DNA of 64,000 nt, from contig CM059972.1 in the NCBI GenBank assembly GCA_030490835.1, forward strand, positions 19,569,764-19,633,763. The letters are read 5' to 3'. This document shows, one piece after another, positions 12,601 through 34,178 of this stretch. Every line of letters starts with the position of its first letter. Position 1 is the first letter of the stretch. Made by a program: the position numbers and the translations under genes. The stretch comes from Annona cherimola (lineage: Eukaryota > Streptophyta > Magnoliopsida > Magnoliales > Annonaceae). Under the pieces are notes generated by a model. That model did no database searches, was not told the origin of the DNA, and was given only the letters and a program-made list of their open reading frames with translations.

Positions 12601-13256
12601 GAAAAGAGAGAGAACCTGTTGGGAGTCCACTGTGTGCAGAAGATGAACAAGCATTCATAGTCGAGCATGATGGATGCAGATCCAGGTGTCCAGTCCTAGT
12701 AGAAGGCATCTGGATGTCATGGGAAGCCCCTGACACAGAGAAGAAAAGAAAAGAAGAGGAGACAGAAAAAAGGATGGTTAGGAAAACGCAACTAAAATAC
12801 TAGAGAGAAGTAGAAAAAGATTAGAAGAGATCAAACACATCCTTTCAACAGGTTACTACCATTTAGATGAAGATTTTCCTTTTCCTTTCCATATTTTTTA
12901 CCTGCTTGAGTTTCATCACGTTGTTCCATGTATTCTGTCTGTGCCTAGACGTCATGGGATGTTGTATTAACTGGTTGATTTGGTTGAAATAAAGCAAAAG
13001 CTCAACGAGCAGCGGACCTCTTAAAACTGCTTTCATCCTACGACTACTACCAACGAAATATTCGACTGGGAAAGAGGAGGGAGGAACCTGATGATGATGG
13101 ATCAGAAGTTTGGGAAGAGAAGCTTCTGGGAAGCGGTGATTGGAAAATAGGATTATCAGGATATCCGAGAGATGGATTTGAACGGAAATGGAGAGGGACT
13201 GGAAGCCGAAACGCAGCAGCAAAAATTCTCCGCGCCCCTGAAGATACCCGTAACAT
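3658..13256 (-). CDS. Mitochondrial PPR/TPR-like protein, 11 exons, 392 aa
   Basis: I spliced 11 coding exons with matching phases and GT-AG junctions: 13256-13088, 12729-12616, 11806-11655, 11527-11434, 9307-9237, 9152-9046, 8282-8161, 6724-6636, 6336-6277, 5618-5520 and 3759-3658. The total is 1179 nt including the stop. The first 55 residues are rich in Arg, Ser and Ala and lack acidic residues until SDPSS, which suggests a mitochondrial presequence. The rest is alpha-helical PPR/TPR-like sequence (LYIKMLESIEAETMPPDSW; ICYNTDNWHLISKYSKKF; LLEHKPEHAAAIVHFL) ending in SSKDIRH. It resembles, from memory, small plant PPR proteins such as Arabidopsis At4g35850 or At1g26460. A role in organelle RNA handling is family inference only. 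Most plant PPR genes have few or no introns, so 10 introns is notable. Introns 6, 7 and 10 contain transposons. The start is the first ATG before the presequence. Confidence 0.8.
4010..4625. mobile_element. hAT-like non-autonomous element, TSD ATGAAACA
   Basis: The ends are inverted: GGGACGCTGATTTCATGCAC on the left matches the complement of GTGCATGAAATCAGGTCCC on the right apart from one inserted base. It is flanked by an identical 8 bp duplication ATGAAACA at 4002-4009 and 4626-4633. An 8 bp duplication fits the hAT superfamily. It lies in the last intron of the PPR gene and has no coding capacity. A Tourist-like MITE is inserted inside it. Confidence 0.7.
4140..4516. mobile_element. Tourist-like MITE nested in the hAT-like element
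   Basis: Terminal inverted repeats GGGTCTGTTTGGTATTTG and its diverged partner (CAAATGCCAAACGCACCC) bound 377 bp with TTA on both sides (4137-4139 and 4517-4519). A 3 bp TWA target is typical of PIF/Harbinger (Tourist) MITEs. Inside is a short tandem repeat around 4244-4300, where the unit AGATATACCGAAATTCAGCG recurs about two and a half times. Confidence 0.7.
5200..5450. mobile_element. Tourist-like MITE, second subfamily
   Basis: The left end contains CTGTTTGGTAA and the right end TTACCAAATGGACCC, imperfect inverted repeats, with TAA directly outside both ends (5197-5199 and 5451-5453). The 251 bp element lies in the last PPR intron, about 70 bp past the exon 10 donor. Its interior differs from the more common 280 bp family of this window. 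Confidence 0.55.
6767..7983. mobile_element. Tourist-like MITE split by a hAT-like insertion
   Basis: The outer ends are GGGTGTGTTTG (left) and CCAAACACCCCC (right) with TAA outside both (6764-6766 and 7984-7986). The sequence to 7053 matches the roughly 280 bp MITE family found elsewhere in the window. It is interrupted near its right end by a 918 bp element. The MITE starts about 43 bp upstream (in transcript direction) of PPR exon 8, close to the acceptor. Confidence 0.75.
7054..7971. mobile_element. hAT-like element inserted in the MITE, TSD CCAAACAC
   Basis: A perfect 13 bp terminal inverted repeat TAGGGGTGTAAAT opens the element and its complement ATTTACACCCCTA closes it. The flanks carry the same 8 bp, CCAAACAC, at 7046-7053 and 7972-7979. 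Both TIR form and TSD length are those of hAT elements. Subterminal regions are packed with GGGTTGGGTT/AACCCGACCCG runs. No transposase ORF is present, so it is non-autonomous. Confidence 0.8.
8424..8755 (+). mobile_element. 3' end of an RTE-type LINE (decayed C-terminus)
   Basis: The frame 8424-8714 encodes the tail typical of RTE/BovB-like LINE polyproteins: RENKLRWFGHVKRRP, then IRRVES, then KKTWMEEIKQNL, and EWRNKIYAADHT before the stop. After the stop comes a GATGATGATGATAATGATG-like tail instead of poly(A), as is usual for RTE elements. Endonuclease and reverse transcriptase regions are missing, so this is a 5'-truncated copy. It lies in PPR intron 6, antisense to the gene. Confidence 0.75.
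9308..11433 (-). other. Large PPR intron 4, no feature recognised
   Basis: This 2.1 kb intron separates the exon ending in GAVDF from the one starting LRTLWGNNVYGL. It is AT-rich with no element whose ends I could define. The short ORFs in it show no recognisable protein similarity. Confidence 0.6.
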
Positions 13257-14993
13257 CCTCCTCTTCGGATGGATACAAGTGCCACTGCCACTGCAGATTC
13301 AAAGCCCTTGCTCCTTACATTAACCTTGCTCTCTACTGGCTCACTTTGAACTAGCCGCACTTTTTTTTATTAAAGCTTTTTATCAAAGACCAAGCTGAAC
13401 TGTTAATTACTTTCATATCGACTTTCTCTACTCAAACGTCCAGTCGGACTGACTGTTCGCTAAACGTTTTAAGAAATTAAACCATAAATATCACAAATGG
13501 CCACCTTGTGCATTTGTACAATTAAAACTTTTTATTCCCCGTGACTATTATATTTTAAAATTAATTTTTTATATCTTTTTATAAAATTATTTTGTTTTCT
13601 AATCATTTCTACACAATTACTCTGTTTAAACTTTATTCTTTTTATGTCTTATCATTACTCCTATCATATCACATCACATCATTTTCTACCTATTTAACAA
13701 TTTTTACATCAAAAATTTTATCAAGCTGGTTGATTAGCTTAGCTAACTTCAAACCTCCTCGATAATTTCTACAAATGGCTATTAATGGCATCCGAACAAC
13801 CAAATTCTTCCTACATCACTTCTTAGACGTCTACAGTTCTGTTCAACTTGTCGGCTCAATCTAGGAATTAATTGGGCTACACGAACAGTCGTGATACTAC
13901 ATGTTGAATTAATTCGGCAACACACGGAGTCGTGATACTGCACATGGGCAACAACATGATCCTTCCCAAATTCTCAGATATTACTTTCGTGTACTTGTTC
14001 ATTTATGAGCCTTATCTTCCCTTGCTGGATGGTTACTAGGAATGCAGATCAGGATAGTCCGCGAAGCCCGACATCTCACAAAGGTAATATACTATCTTAA
14101 TGAACACGTTAAGCATCATGTTGATGGTTAGCATGTTCACTAAAGTAACATGTTAACCAATACTGAACTGTTGTGCAACAATTCCTAATCTGTTGTAATC
14201 TGCATCTGGCGACTGAGCAACTGTTTGAAGTTCTTCAACTTTTTAAAATAAAAAATAGCCGCCTCCAAATCTTAGGAATATCATACCAGAAATTTTATCA
14301 ATGAGTGAAAGTGTGCTGTTATCCACGAAGCCTACTTTCCAAGTTGAATACCGAGCTGGGGCCAACAACCGTACCATAGTCACCATAATACTCGGGGGGG
14401 GGGGGGGGGGGGGGAATCCTCATAACAAACGTTAAAATAATAGCAATATATTTACCGATAACTTCCCAGGGTTTATATATCCATGTTGCTGTGCGCTGCT
14501 TCTCGCCATTGATTTGAAAAATACCGCAAAATGGTGACAAGTGTTCAGGTAAGAATACCCCCAACTACATTTCACTATCTGACAGAGCAAAGGCAATCCA
14601 GCAAATTCAATCATTCATGTAAAGCATATCTCCAATTTAAGGGCTTTCCAAATGAATAATAGTTAATACAAGAATCGCAGGAAAACCCACCCCAACACGA
14701 CAGCAAAATGAAGCGGGTGATGAAATGGCCGGCAGCAGGCCACCATGTATAAAAAGCAGAACTGGCAGCCTGCCTCACAAAATGTAATAAATTTGCCATT
14801 TCTATACGACCTCCCAGGTCAGGAAAGGGGTTACAAGTTTCTAACCCACAAAAACCATGAGTTCAGACAACTCATTCAGCCCCCACCTCGTCTGAAAGAA
14901 TAAGTCCTCTTAGAGCAAGCTACTCCCTTGATTGTCTCTGGGCTTCCTGAAGGTTGAAATACTCCCTGCGAAACAAGGGCTTCTCCCACGTGA
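13257..14993. other. Spacer between the ISWI 3' end and the PPR 5' end
   Basis: The right part (about 14600-14993) is probably ISWI 3' UTR. A run of 21 G lies at 14394-14414. The stretch 13540-13720 is a degenerate relative of the 280 bp MITE family (it contains TATCATATCACATCA and TTTCTACACAATTACT). The PPR promoter must lie just right of 13256, but I see no clear TATA box. Confidence 0.5.
14394..14414 (+). repeat. Homopolymer G21
   Basis: Twenty-one consecutive G on the plus strand, read as C21 on the transcribed strand. It is a likely polymorphic tract, or the length may be an assembly artefact. Confidence 0.9.
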
Positions 14994-27077
<12,084 letters not shown>

Positions 27078-28748
27078 GGCGGAGAAATGGGAAGGGAGAG
27101 AGAGGGAGAGATGTGTTTCTGTTGGGTGCGAAGGAAAGGGGGCAGTAGCAGTGGCACGTCATTGCTTTTTATGTATATATTAGGATGGACGATATTACAC
27201 GGCTGGCGCCTGGAATGGTGTGGGTGCGAGTACGAATGCAGGGAAATCCTCCCGCCATCGAGACGGTGTTTCCCGCCCTTGGAGGATTGTAATTTGCAAG
27301 CCCTGGCCTGGCCCACTCATCTCTCGACGCCATCACAACGGCTTGGATCGTTTGCTGAAACTCTTCTGGTCCTGCGGTGGTTTTTAATTTTTTCTCTTTT
27401 TCTTCTTTCGTTTACTTTGAATTATCCCCTTTTTTTACTTTTCGGGTACATTTTGTAAGATTTAATATCATTTTTTATTGTGATATTCACATTTTACTAT
27501 TTTTTCACATATTTTCGTACAATTATCGCATGTATATAAGTTAATGATCCAATTACCTCGGGTGCATGTGATGAAAATATGAGCTTAGATATACTTAGTT
27601 CACTTACTAGATTTTAGATTTTTTTAGACGTGTGTGTTTTTTCTCAATTCCAAAGTAAATAGTTTCTAATATGGCTGTGTTCGTTTCCGTTAAAAACATT
27701 TGCAAATTAAAACTTTGCATTCGCTTCTTCTTGTATAATTATCTACTTTTGAATAATTTATATATAAATATTCATATAGTTAACTTATCTATTTTAACTT
27801 TATTTTGTTTACTTTTATTTTTTACTTCTATTGTATCACATCAGTTTATCTCATTTCAATAATTTTTATATTATAATTTTTTATCAAAATTTTTATCACT
27901 CCTCAAATACAAAATTAATTAAAAATATTTTATTAAAAATTTTATCACTTCTCAAATATACCTTGAATTAAAAAAAAAACATAAATATATAAGTAGGTCA
28001 ATATTTTTTTTCACATATTTTCGTACAATTATCACATGCATATCAGTTAATGATTCAATTACATCGGGTGCATGTCATGAAAATACGAGCTTAAAAATAT
28101 TTAGTTCACTTACTAGATTTTATATTTTTTTAGACACGTGTATGTATTTTCTCAATTTCAAAGTAAATATTTTAATATGACGGTGCTCGTTTCCTTTAAA
28201 AATTTGTTCAAACTAAAACTTTGTACTGTTCATAATTGTCGTATTTTTAATATTTATTTACTTCTTCTTATACAATTACTTGTTTTTGAATAATTTATAT
28301 ATAAATATTCATACAGTTAATTCATCTATTTCAATTTTATTATTTTTACTCATCAATAATTACCTATACCGTACTTTATCAGTTTATCTCATTTCAATAA
28401 CTTTTATATTATAATTTTTTATTAAAAATCTTATCACTCATCAAATACAATATAAATTAAAAATATTTTATTAAAAATTTTACCGCTTCAAAATATACAC
28501 CTTGAATTAAAAAAACCATGAGTACGTAAGTAGTTTTACCCCAAATGGTTGGCAACATTTCCATGAAAGTAAAAACAAGTGAGAAAACCTATGCAAGGGT
28601 CAAATAGGATCATAGTATGTATATTTTGTTTTTATTCGTTTCGCTCTAATTATGGTATCACTACTATTAAACATTTGCCCCCGTGGTTAGGAATGAGGCA
28701 GTAGCACCATACGTCCCTGATTTGAAACCTGTTGATTGTGCATATGTA
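27078..28748. other. ISWI upstream region and AT-rich spacer
   Basis: Immediately right of the ISWI start is CT-rich leader DNA. On the minus strand a TATA-like ATATATAC around 27170 could serve as its promoter. Beyond about 27450 the DNA is AT-rich and consists largely of a tandem duplication (listed separately). No gene is supported. Confidence 0.5.
27490..28510 (+). repeat. Tandem duplication, period about 510 bp
   Basis: The segment from about 27493 (CACATATTTTCGTACAATTA) is repeated from about 28012 with roughly 10-15% scattered changes. Landmarks recur in order: TCGGGTGCATG, AGTTCACTTACTAGATTTTA, TCTCAATT.CAAAGTAAATA and GCTTCTTCTT. Each copy ends in sequence related to the window's MITEs (AAAATTTTATCACT or ACC). 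Confidence 0.7.
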
Positions 28749-29029
28749 GGGTGTGTTTGGGAATAGATAAAACTTTTGGTGACAAGTTTTGGAGAGTAAA
28801 AGTTGTCAAATGATGTGATATAATAGGAGTAATGATGATGAGTAAAGATGATAAAGTTAAAATAGATAGGTTAGTTGTGTGGATATTTGTGTAGCAATGA
28901 TTGAAAAGTATGATAGTTGTATAGGAAAATGTGAAAAAATAATTAAAAAATATGATAGTTGTATAGAGTGAAAAGTTTTAGATTAAAAAGTTTTAACCTG
29001 ACATTTTTTAATGATTGCCATACACACCC
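28749..29029. mobile_element. Tourist-like MITE, 281 bp
   Basis: Starts GGGTGTGTTTGGGAATAG after GTA and ends ATACACACCC before GTA (28746-28748, 29030-29032). The interior matches the other copies (TGATGTGATATAATAGGAGT, AAAATAGATAGGTTAG, AATGATTGAAAAGTATG). Confidence 0.8.
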
Positions 29030-29860
29030 GTAGTATGCTTCCCATTGATTCATAATATCGGATAAAAAAATATATTGTCACTTTATTCTAGTTGTTTCAG
29101 AAAAAAAAAAACATCACAGTTTTCTTTATTCCTTTCACTTGTAATTATTATCCATATTATATTACGCAGTTTTTTCACTTTTCTGATAATTTTGACTATA
29201 AACTTTTTCGTTGCTTTTTTTTTTTTGTTGCATCTAACAGACCGATGCTAAGTACAATGGGAGGTTGTACATCATCATCAAAGTTGCCCAAACACAGGGA
29301 TACTTCGGTTCTCTCCAGTGTTTTGGAACCGATAACTCCGACTATGATTGTGCGGTTTCGATGCGAGGAAGGAAATGAGCATCGACCCAATGCAATGCAT
29401 TCATTCGAGCATGCATGCCACAGCCGTAAGTCCAGAGCACCTTGATGGGTAACAAAAATCTCGAGATATCACCCATACCTACATTCCGCAGTCATAGCAA
29501 TTCAATTTCAAACGACGTGGTCTTGGAAATCAATCACATTTTCCGGCAGTTTCAATTCCCGCGTCTGCATACTTTTTTGATGCACATAGTACGCCTGTCT
29601 GGCTGTGTATTATGTAGAACGTGTTTGGCTGGATTCAAGGAGTACGGTACTTTCCATAACTTGCTAAGTTGCTGTGAATCAAAGCTAGGCCAAAGAGCCG
29701 TTCACAACTCTAACATTCGGATAGACACTTTTTTTTTTTTTTAAATAAATACCTCACGTTCGAGGGGACAACAATAAATAACCCAACATTAAGGGAGACA
29801 ACTGTAAAATACTGGAGATACCGCGCTACGCAAACACACACATGAGGCCTACAATAACTA
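29030..29860. other. Spacer without a supported gene
   Basis: Both strands have short open stretches of moderate complexity around 29230-29740 (for example minus 29196-29390). I recognise no domain, and no splice structure joins them. It could be a decayed gene or element fragment. Confidence 0.4.
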
Positions 29861-31450
29861 GTGTTTTAAAAAGCGAACCGAACCGCCCGGTTGGACCGGT
29901 TCGACCGTGAGCCGGTAAAGAGACGGTTTGATTCAGCTACGGTTTTCCACTTTAGCAAGAAGCCGTTGAAACCGGAAAAACCGTGCAGGTCAACCGCAAA
30001 AAAAAGCAGAACTGCAGTTCGGTTTGCTGGCATGCATAGTTTGGTGAATGATTTTTTCACGAAAAACAATACACACTATTATTTTCCTTTTGAATCACGC
30101 TTATATGAAATTGGTAAGATGCCTTTTGAACTTTAAAGAGCGTGCATTCTTTCAACAAATTACTAGAATAATCTATAATTAGATAAAGATAAGAGTCTAA
30201 AAATATGACATGTCATGTTAAAGTGAAGTAATTTAAATAAATCATACGTGTTTAAAAATCAATCTATCATAATTTATTCAATTAATCAATTTATCATTAG
30301 TTTGTTTTAAGCATTATAATTAATATTTTTAAATTTTCAATCAATTGAAATAATAAATTTAGTTATCATATTATATTTATATTATATCAACAACAATACG
30401 ATTCAAAATGGTTTGGACCAGCGGTTGAACGGGTTGAACCTAAATAAAAAAGGGTTTTTCCCAAATATACCCATTACGTTTAACCATATTTACAAATATG
30501 CCCACTACGTATCAGAAATCCCAAATATACCTAATACGTTTTGCCAAAATTCCAAATAAGCCCACGCCGTCAGTGACCGTTACATTAAGTGACGGAACCG
30601 TTACACAGTGGCTAATAAATTTTCAGAAATGCCCAGATTACCCCTGGCGTAAGATTTTCCCAAATATACCCATTACGTTTAACCATATTTACAAATATGC
30701 CCACTACATATCAAAAATCCCAAATATACCTACTACGTTTTGTCAAAATCCCAAATAAGCCCACGCCGTCAGTGACCGTTACGTTAAGTGACGGAACCGT
30801 TACACAGTGGCTAATAATTTTTCAGAAATGCCCAGATTACCCCTGGTGTCTGTGCTATTGTATTTTTTTTATTTTTTTTCCGTTAGTTTCAAAAATGATA
30901 ATTTTTTCCTTCCGTCTATGTTATTGCATGTTTGGTATTTTTTTCCAGTTAATTTCAAAAATGATAATTGCAGAAAGGATGTATTTCGTTCTTATTATAA
31001 CCCATATATTCTTCTGTCATTCGTCCGTACATAGGTGATGAAAGGGGACAAAATGCATATGGGTTATAACAAGAACGAAATGCATCCTTTCTATAATTAT
31101 CATTTTTGAAACAAACTAGAAAAAATACCAAAAATACAATAGCATAGACGGAAGGAAAAAATTATCATTTTTGAAACTAACGGAAAAAAATATAAAAAAT
31201 ACAACAGCACAGACACCAGGGGTAATCTGGGCATTTCTGAAAAATTATTAGCCACTGTGTAACGGTTTCGTCACTTAACGTAACGGTCACTGACGGCGTG
31301 GGCTTATTTGGGATTTTGGCAAAACGTAGTAGGTATATTTGGGATTTCTGATACGTAGTGGGCATATTTCTAAATATGGTTAAACGTAATGGGTATATTT
31401 AGGAAAATCCCAATAAAAAATAAAAACGGTTCAACTCTCGCTTCGGTTTT
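29860..31450. mobile_element. Probable AACCGG-rich MITE interrupted by a MULE-type element
   Basis: The left end AGTGTTTTAAAAAGCGAACC and the right end (complement of CTTCGGTTTTCACAACAATG) are weak inverted repeats. The left subterminal DNA is a string of CCGGTTCGACCG-type motifs, and GGTTGAACGGGTTGAACC lies near the break point. The outer sequence resumes after 31420 with ACGGTTCAACTCTCGC. Confidence 0.4.
30452..31411. mobile_element. MULE-type fold-back element, 960 bp, 9 bp TSD
   Basis: It begins GGGTTTTTCCCAAATATACC and ends with the inverse (TATTTAGGAAAATCCC). It is flanked by AATAAAAAA at 30443-30451 and 31412-31420. A 9 bp duplication fits Mutator-like elements. The interior is a long hairpin: about 30652-31017 pairs with about 31047-31411. 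The outer 200 bp of the left arm is present twice in direct orientation (30452-30651 and 30652 onward). No protein is encoded, and the ORFs in the arms are mirror copies of repeat sequence. Confidence 0.8.
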
Positions 31451-33235
31451 CACAACAATGACAATAACGCGCAAGAAATATCGGCACTAGAAAATCTTGT
31501 TGGGAATGACGCCGGGCTGATTCGAACTCGTGTCCGCAGCTGTTGATGGAAACGGCAAACTATTACAAATAGGCTCCGCATAGACTTGTCAGTTGTCACC
31601 CATTGGTGGGTTGGGCAAAGGCTCAAAAAGCCCATTATTAAGCCTATCGCGTTGGGCTTGTCTTCCATGCGTTGTCTTTGTGTCCGGTAAAAAAATAAAT
31701 GACGCATTTGGAAAATGATAAAACTTTTTAAAAAATATTTTTGATATAAAAAGTTTTTTAAACGTAATAAAATAATATAATATGATAAGAGTAATGATGA
31801 AAAGTAAATAAAATAAATTTAAAATAGATATGTTAAATTTACTAGTGGTTGTATGTAAATGATTGAAATATATGATAGTTGCACGGAAAAGATAATTTTG
31901 TACAATAAAAATTTTTAAACTAAAAAATTTTAATTTGAAAATTTTTATAGGTTGCCCAACACTCAAAAAAATGTTGGGGTTTTCACCGTGTGCGCACAAT
32001 TTTAGCTGGAAATTGCGTTTCTTCTTATCGAAATTTCATCCGCATGACTTAATCGATGCATAATTATATGTACCATTTAAGCTTGCATTAAAATAATTTT
32101 CTGCAATATGATAAAATAAAGAGTAATGATTTAATGCTTAATGGCAAGGACAAAGGCTTCCTGATTGCTGTTAGTTTTTTAAATTCAAATATTTTTTCTA
32201 AAATTTAAACCATCCATCATATTTATCCGCGTGTATTTATTCATGATTCCAAAGTTATAATATTTGTGCTCTCAAAGTTAATATCGCATGCGTATTCAAT
32301 ATTCTTGTAATTTTAATATTTATAGTCATACGATCAAGGTCCATAACGATTCTAAAACACCGTCTGTCAGCGTTCATTAGGAAATATATATATATAAAAT
32401 AAATTCTTTCTGATTTAGCCCACAGCACTAAAGGAGTGTTTCTCTTTCTTTCTCTATTTTTCCAGTTAAGTAATCGAACCAGTTGTCTAGTTCCTTACTT
32501 CCTCTGGCATTAATTTCAGAGAAACGTTTTTAGCTTTGAGATTCAGGTACTGCCGTTTTGGTACGATCCCACGTATATTTTGGTATTTTATTTTGGGGTC
32601 ACCAAATCAGAACAGAGGATTCTACAACCGCATTTTCTGCTACATAGCAGTACTAAAAATGAATTAGTACTGGAATATGAGTTTACGATTAAGCGCAAAT
32701 TTTGGCAGATTGAGACATTGGCTTTAATTTTCCAACCATCAGTCTCGAGTCTCGACTCGGAAAGTAAAATAAATAAATAAATAAATAAATAAATATTTGA
32801 AGCATTGGAAAACAGAACTTGAATCTGAATTGATGGAAATCGTCATTATCATGGACAACTGCAGGTCATCGGCAAGGACAATAAAATGGGTCAGCTCTCA
32901 TCCTCTCTCTCTCTTTGAAGTTCTGCCTCATGAATTATCCTGTGAGATTACATTCTGGACCCATCTGGCTAAAAAATTTCCCCCTTGAAATTCTCCCGGT
33001 AGATTAGAATTTAGACCTCCTGATGTATCTACCTAAAAGAAAAAAAGAGAAGTGCAAGCGATTGGCATGCCAACAGAAGAAGAAGAAGGGTAGTTGGAAG
33101 AAGAATAGGTGCTGGGCTTGTGGTAGTAGGAATGTTAGGAAGGGAACAGACGCGAAGCAACTAGATACGTCTTCGCCTTTTTTTTTTTTTTTTTTTTTTC
33201 TTTTTCTAAAATGGAAAGATGCACTTTCCCCTAGC
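31421..33235. other. Spacer upstream of the CYSTM gene
   Basis: A degenerate relative of the 280 bp MITE spans about 31695-31965 (GTAATGATGAAAAGTAAATA, AAAATAGATATGTTAAAT). An AAAT tetranucleotide repeat lies at about 32768-32792, and a T-rich tract precedes the TATA box near 33180-33200. No gene is supported. Confidence 0.5.
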
Positions 33236-33243
33236 TATATAAA
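33236..33243 (+). promoter_or_regulatory. TATA box of the CYSTM gene
   Basis: TATATAAA in the context CTAGCTATATAAACATAG, 116 bp before the ATG at 33359. This implies a leader of roughly 85-90 nt and argues against the in-frame ATGs further upstream (33023 and after). Confidence 0.6.
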
Positions 33244-33358
33244 CATAGCTCCAGCTTGCACAAGTCCTGGAAAAAAAATATTGATCCCTTCCGCTTCGCC
33301 TGCCACACTCCTCTCGTTTGTCTACACTTTAAACGATATCGGCTGGAGTTCCAGAGAG

Positions 33359-34178
33359 ATGGGACCAGGTGGCCCTGGAGGACCCGGTCCTGGTCCCGGC
33401 CCCGGGGGCCCTGGAGGACCTGGTCCTGGTCCAGGGCCTGACTGGGGCCCTGGCGGTCCTGGTCCTGGTGGCCCACCAGGTCCGCCCGGCTGGGCACCTC
33501 CACCCCCAGCTCCGCCGGCATGGGCACCTCCACTACCAGCAGGCCCCCCAGGTCCGCCGGCATGGGCACCTCCCCCACCAGCAGGCCCACCAGGTCCGCC
33601 AGCATGGGCACCTCCGCAACTAGGCCCAGGGCCCGTAGGGCCACCAGCCATGGGGCCTAACTTGTTCGGTGGCCTTGGGGCAGCACTCTCCTCCTGGTAA
33701 GATCACTTTGAATCTTTGTTATGAATTTTTTTTTTTTTTTTTGTTTTTTGAAAATATCAGTTTCTAACTAAGTATTTCCCCGACGCCATTCAGAATATAA
33801 TGGGTGGAGTAAAATGTCAATTTCGATAATTGATTTGGCCCATTTGCAGTATTTGCAGTAGACTATATCAAATTTATAGTGCAATCCGAATGCGCTCTAA
33901 CATTTTCCTTCTGCAATCTCATATCTACATTATTACGATTATTTTCAGCCTATATATACCATATTAAAGTGGATGATTGTAAGCAATCACGCATCTTTGT
34001 ATTCCGTTACTGAAAAATGTCTACACTGATTCCGTTTTGCAGCCTCTACTTCTTGTGCTGTTGCTTCCTGATACAAGATTGTTTTGGCCCGCTATTTGGT
34101 GGTCCCCCGGGCCCTCCGGGGCCAGGTCCACCAGGTCCACCAGGCCCTCCAGGCCCTCCAGGCCCACCTCCCTTCTAA
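33359..34178 (+). CDS. Collagen-like Gly-Pro repeat protein with a CYSTM-like membrane module, 157 aa
   Basis: Two exons, 33359-33696 and 34043-34178, join in phase (donor GTAAGA, acceptor TTTTGCAG) to give 157 residues. Residues 1 to about 100 are Gly-Pro repeats, GPGGPGGPGPGPG at first and then a repeated APPPPAGPPGPPAW-type unit, three to four times. Residues 113-127 read CLYFLCCCFLIQDCF, a hydrophobic, cysteine-rich stretch matching the layout of CYSTM modules (C...CCC....C) that plant stress-related membrane proteins carry at the C-terminus. Here it is followed by a second Gly-Pro-Pro repeat (129-157). The intron sits exactly at the first cysteine. The frame is open upstream, so the start was chosen by the TATA box. 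CYSTM proteins are linked to stress tolerance. Membrane anchoring is inference. Confidence 0.75.

Noticed and set aside
12863..13360. 165-codon minus-strand ORF over PPR exon 1
   Set aside because: Different frame from the presequence. Only the frame from 13256 joins the downstream PPR exons.
30498..31365. Three near-identical small proteins (start MPTTYQKSQIY)
   Set aside because: They are the arms and duplicated arm of the MULE-type hairpin, not a gene family.
33023..33358. Upstream in-frame ATGs that would lengthen the CYSTM protein
   Set aside because: They lie before or across the TATA box and T-rich tract and encode a Lys-rich stretch unlike the family.
33231..33651. Four overlapping open frames on both strands over the Gly-Pro repeat
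   Set aside because: GC-rich GGN/CCN repeats leave all frames open. Only the plus frame from 33359 splices into the CYSTM exon.
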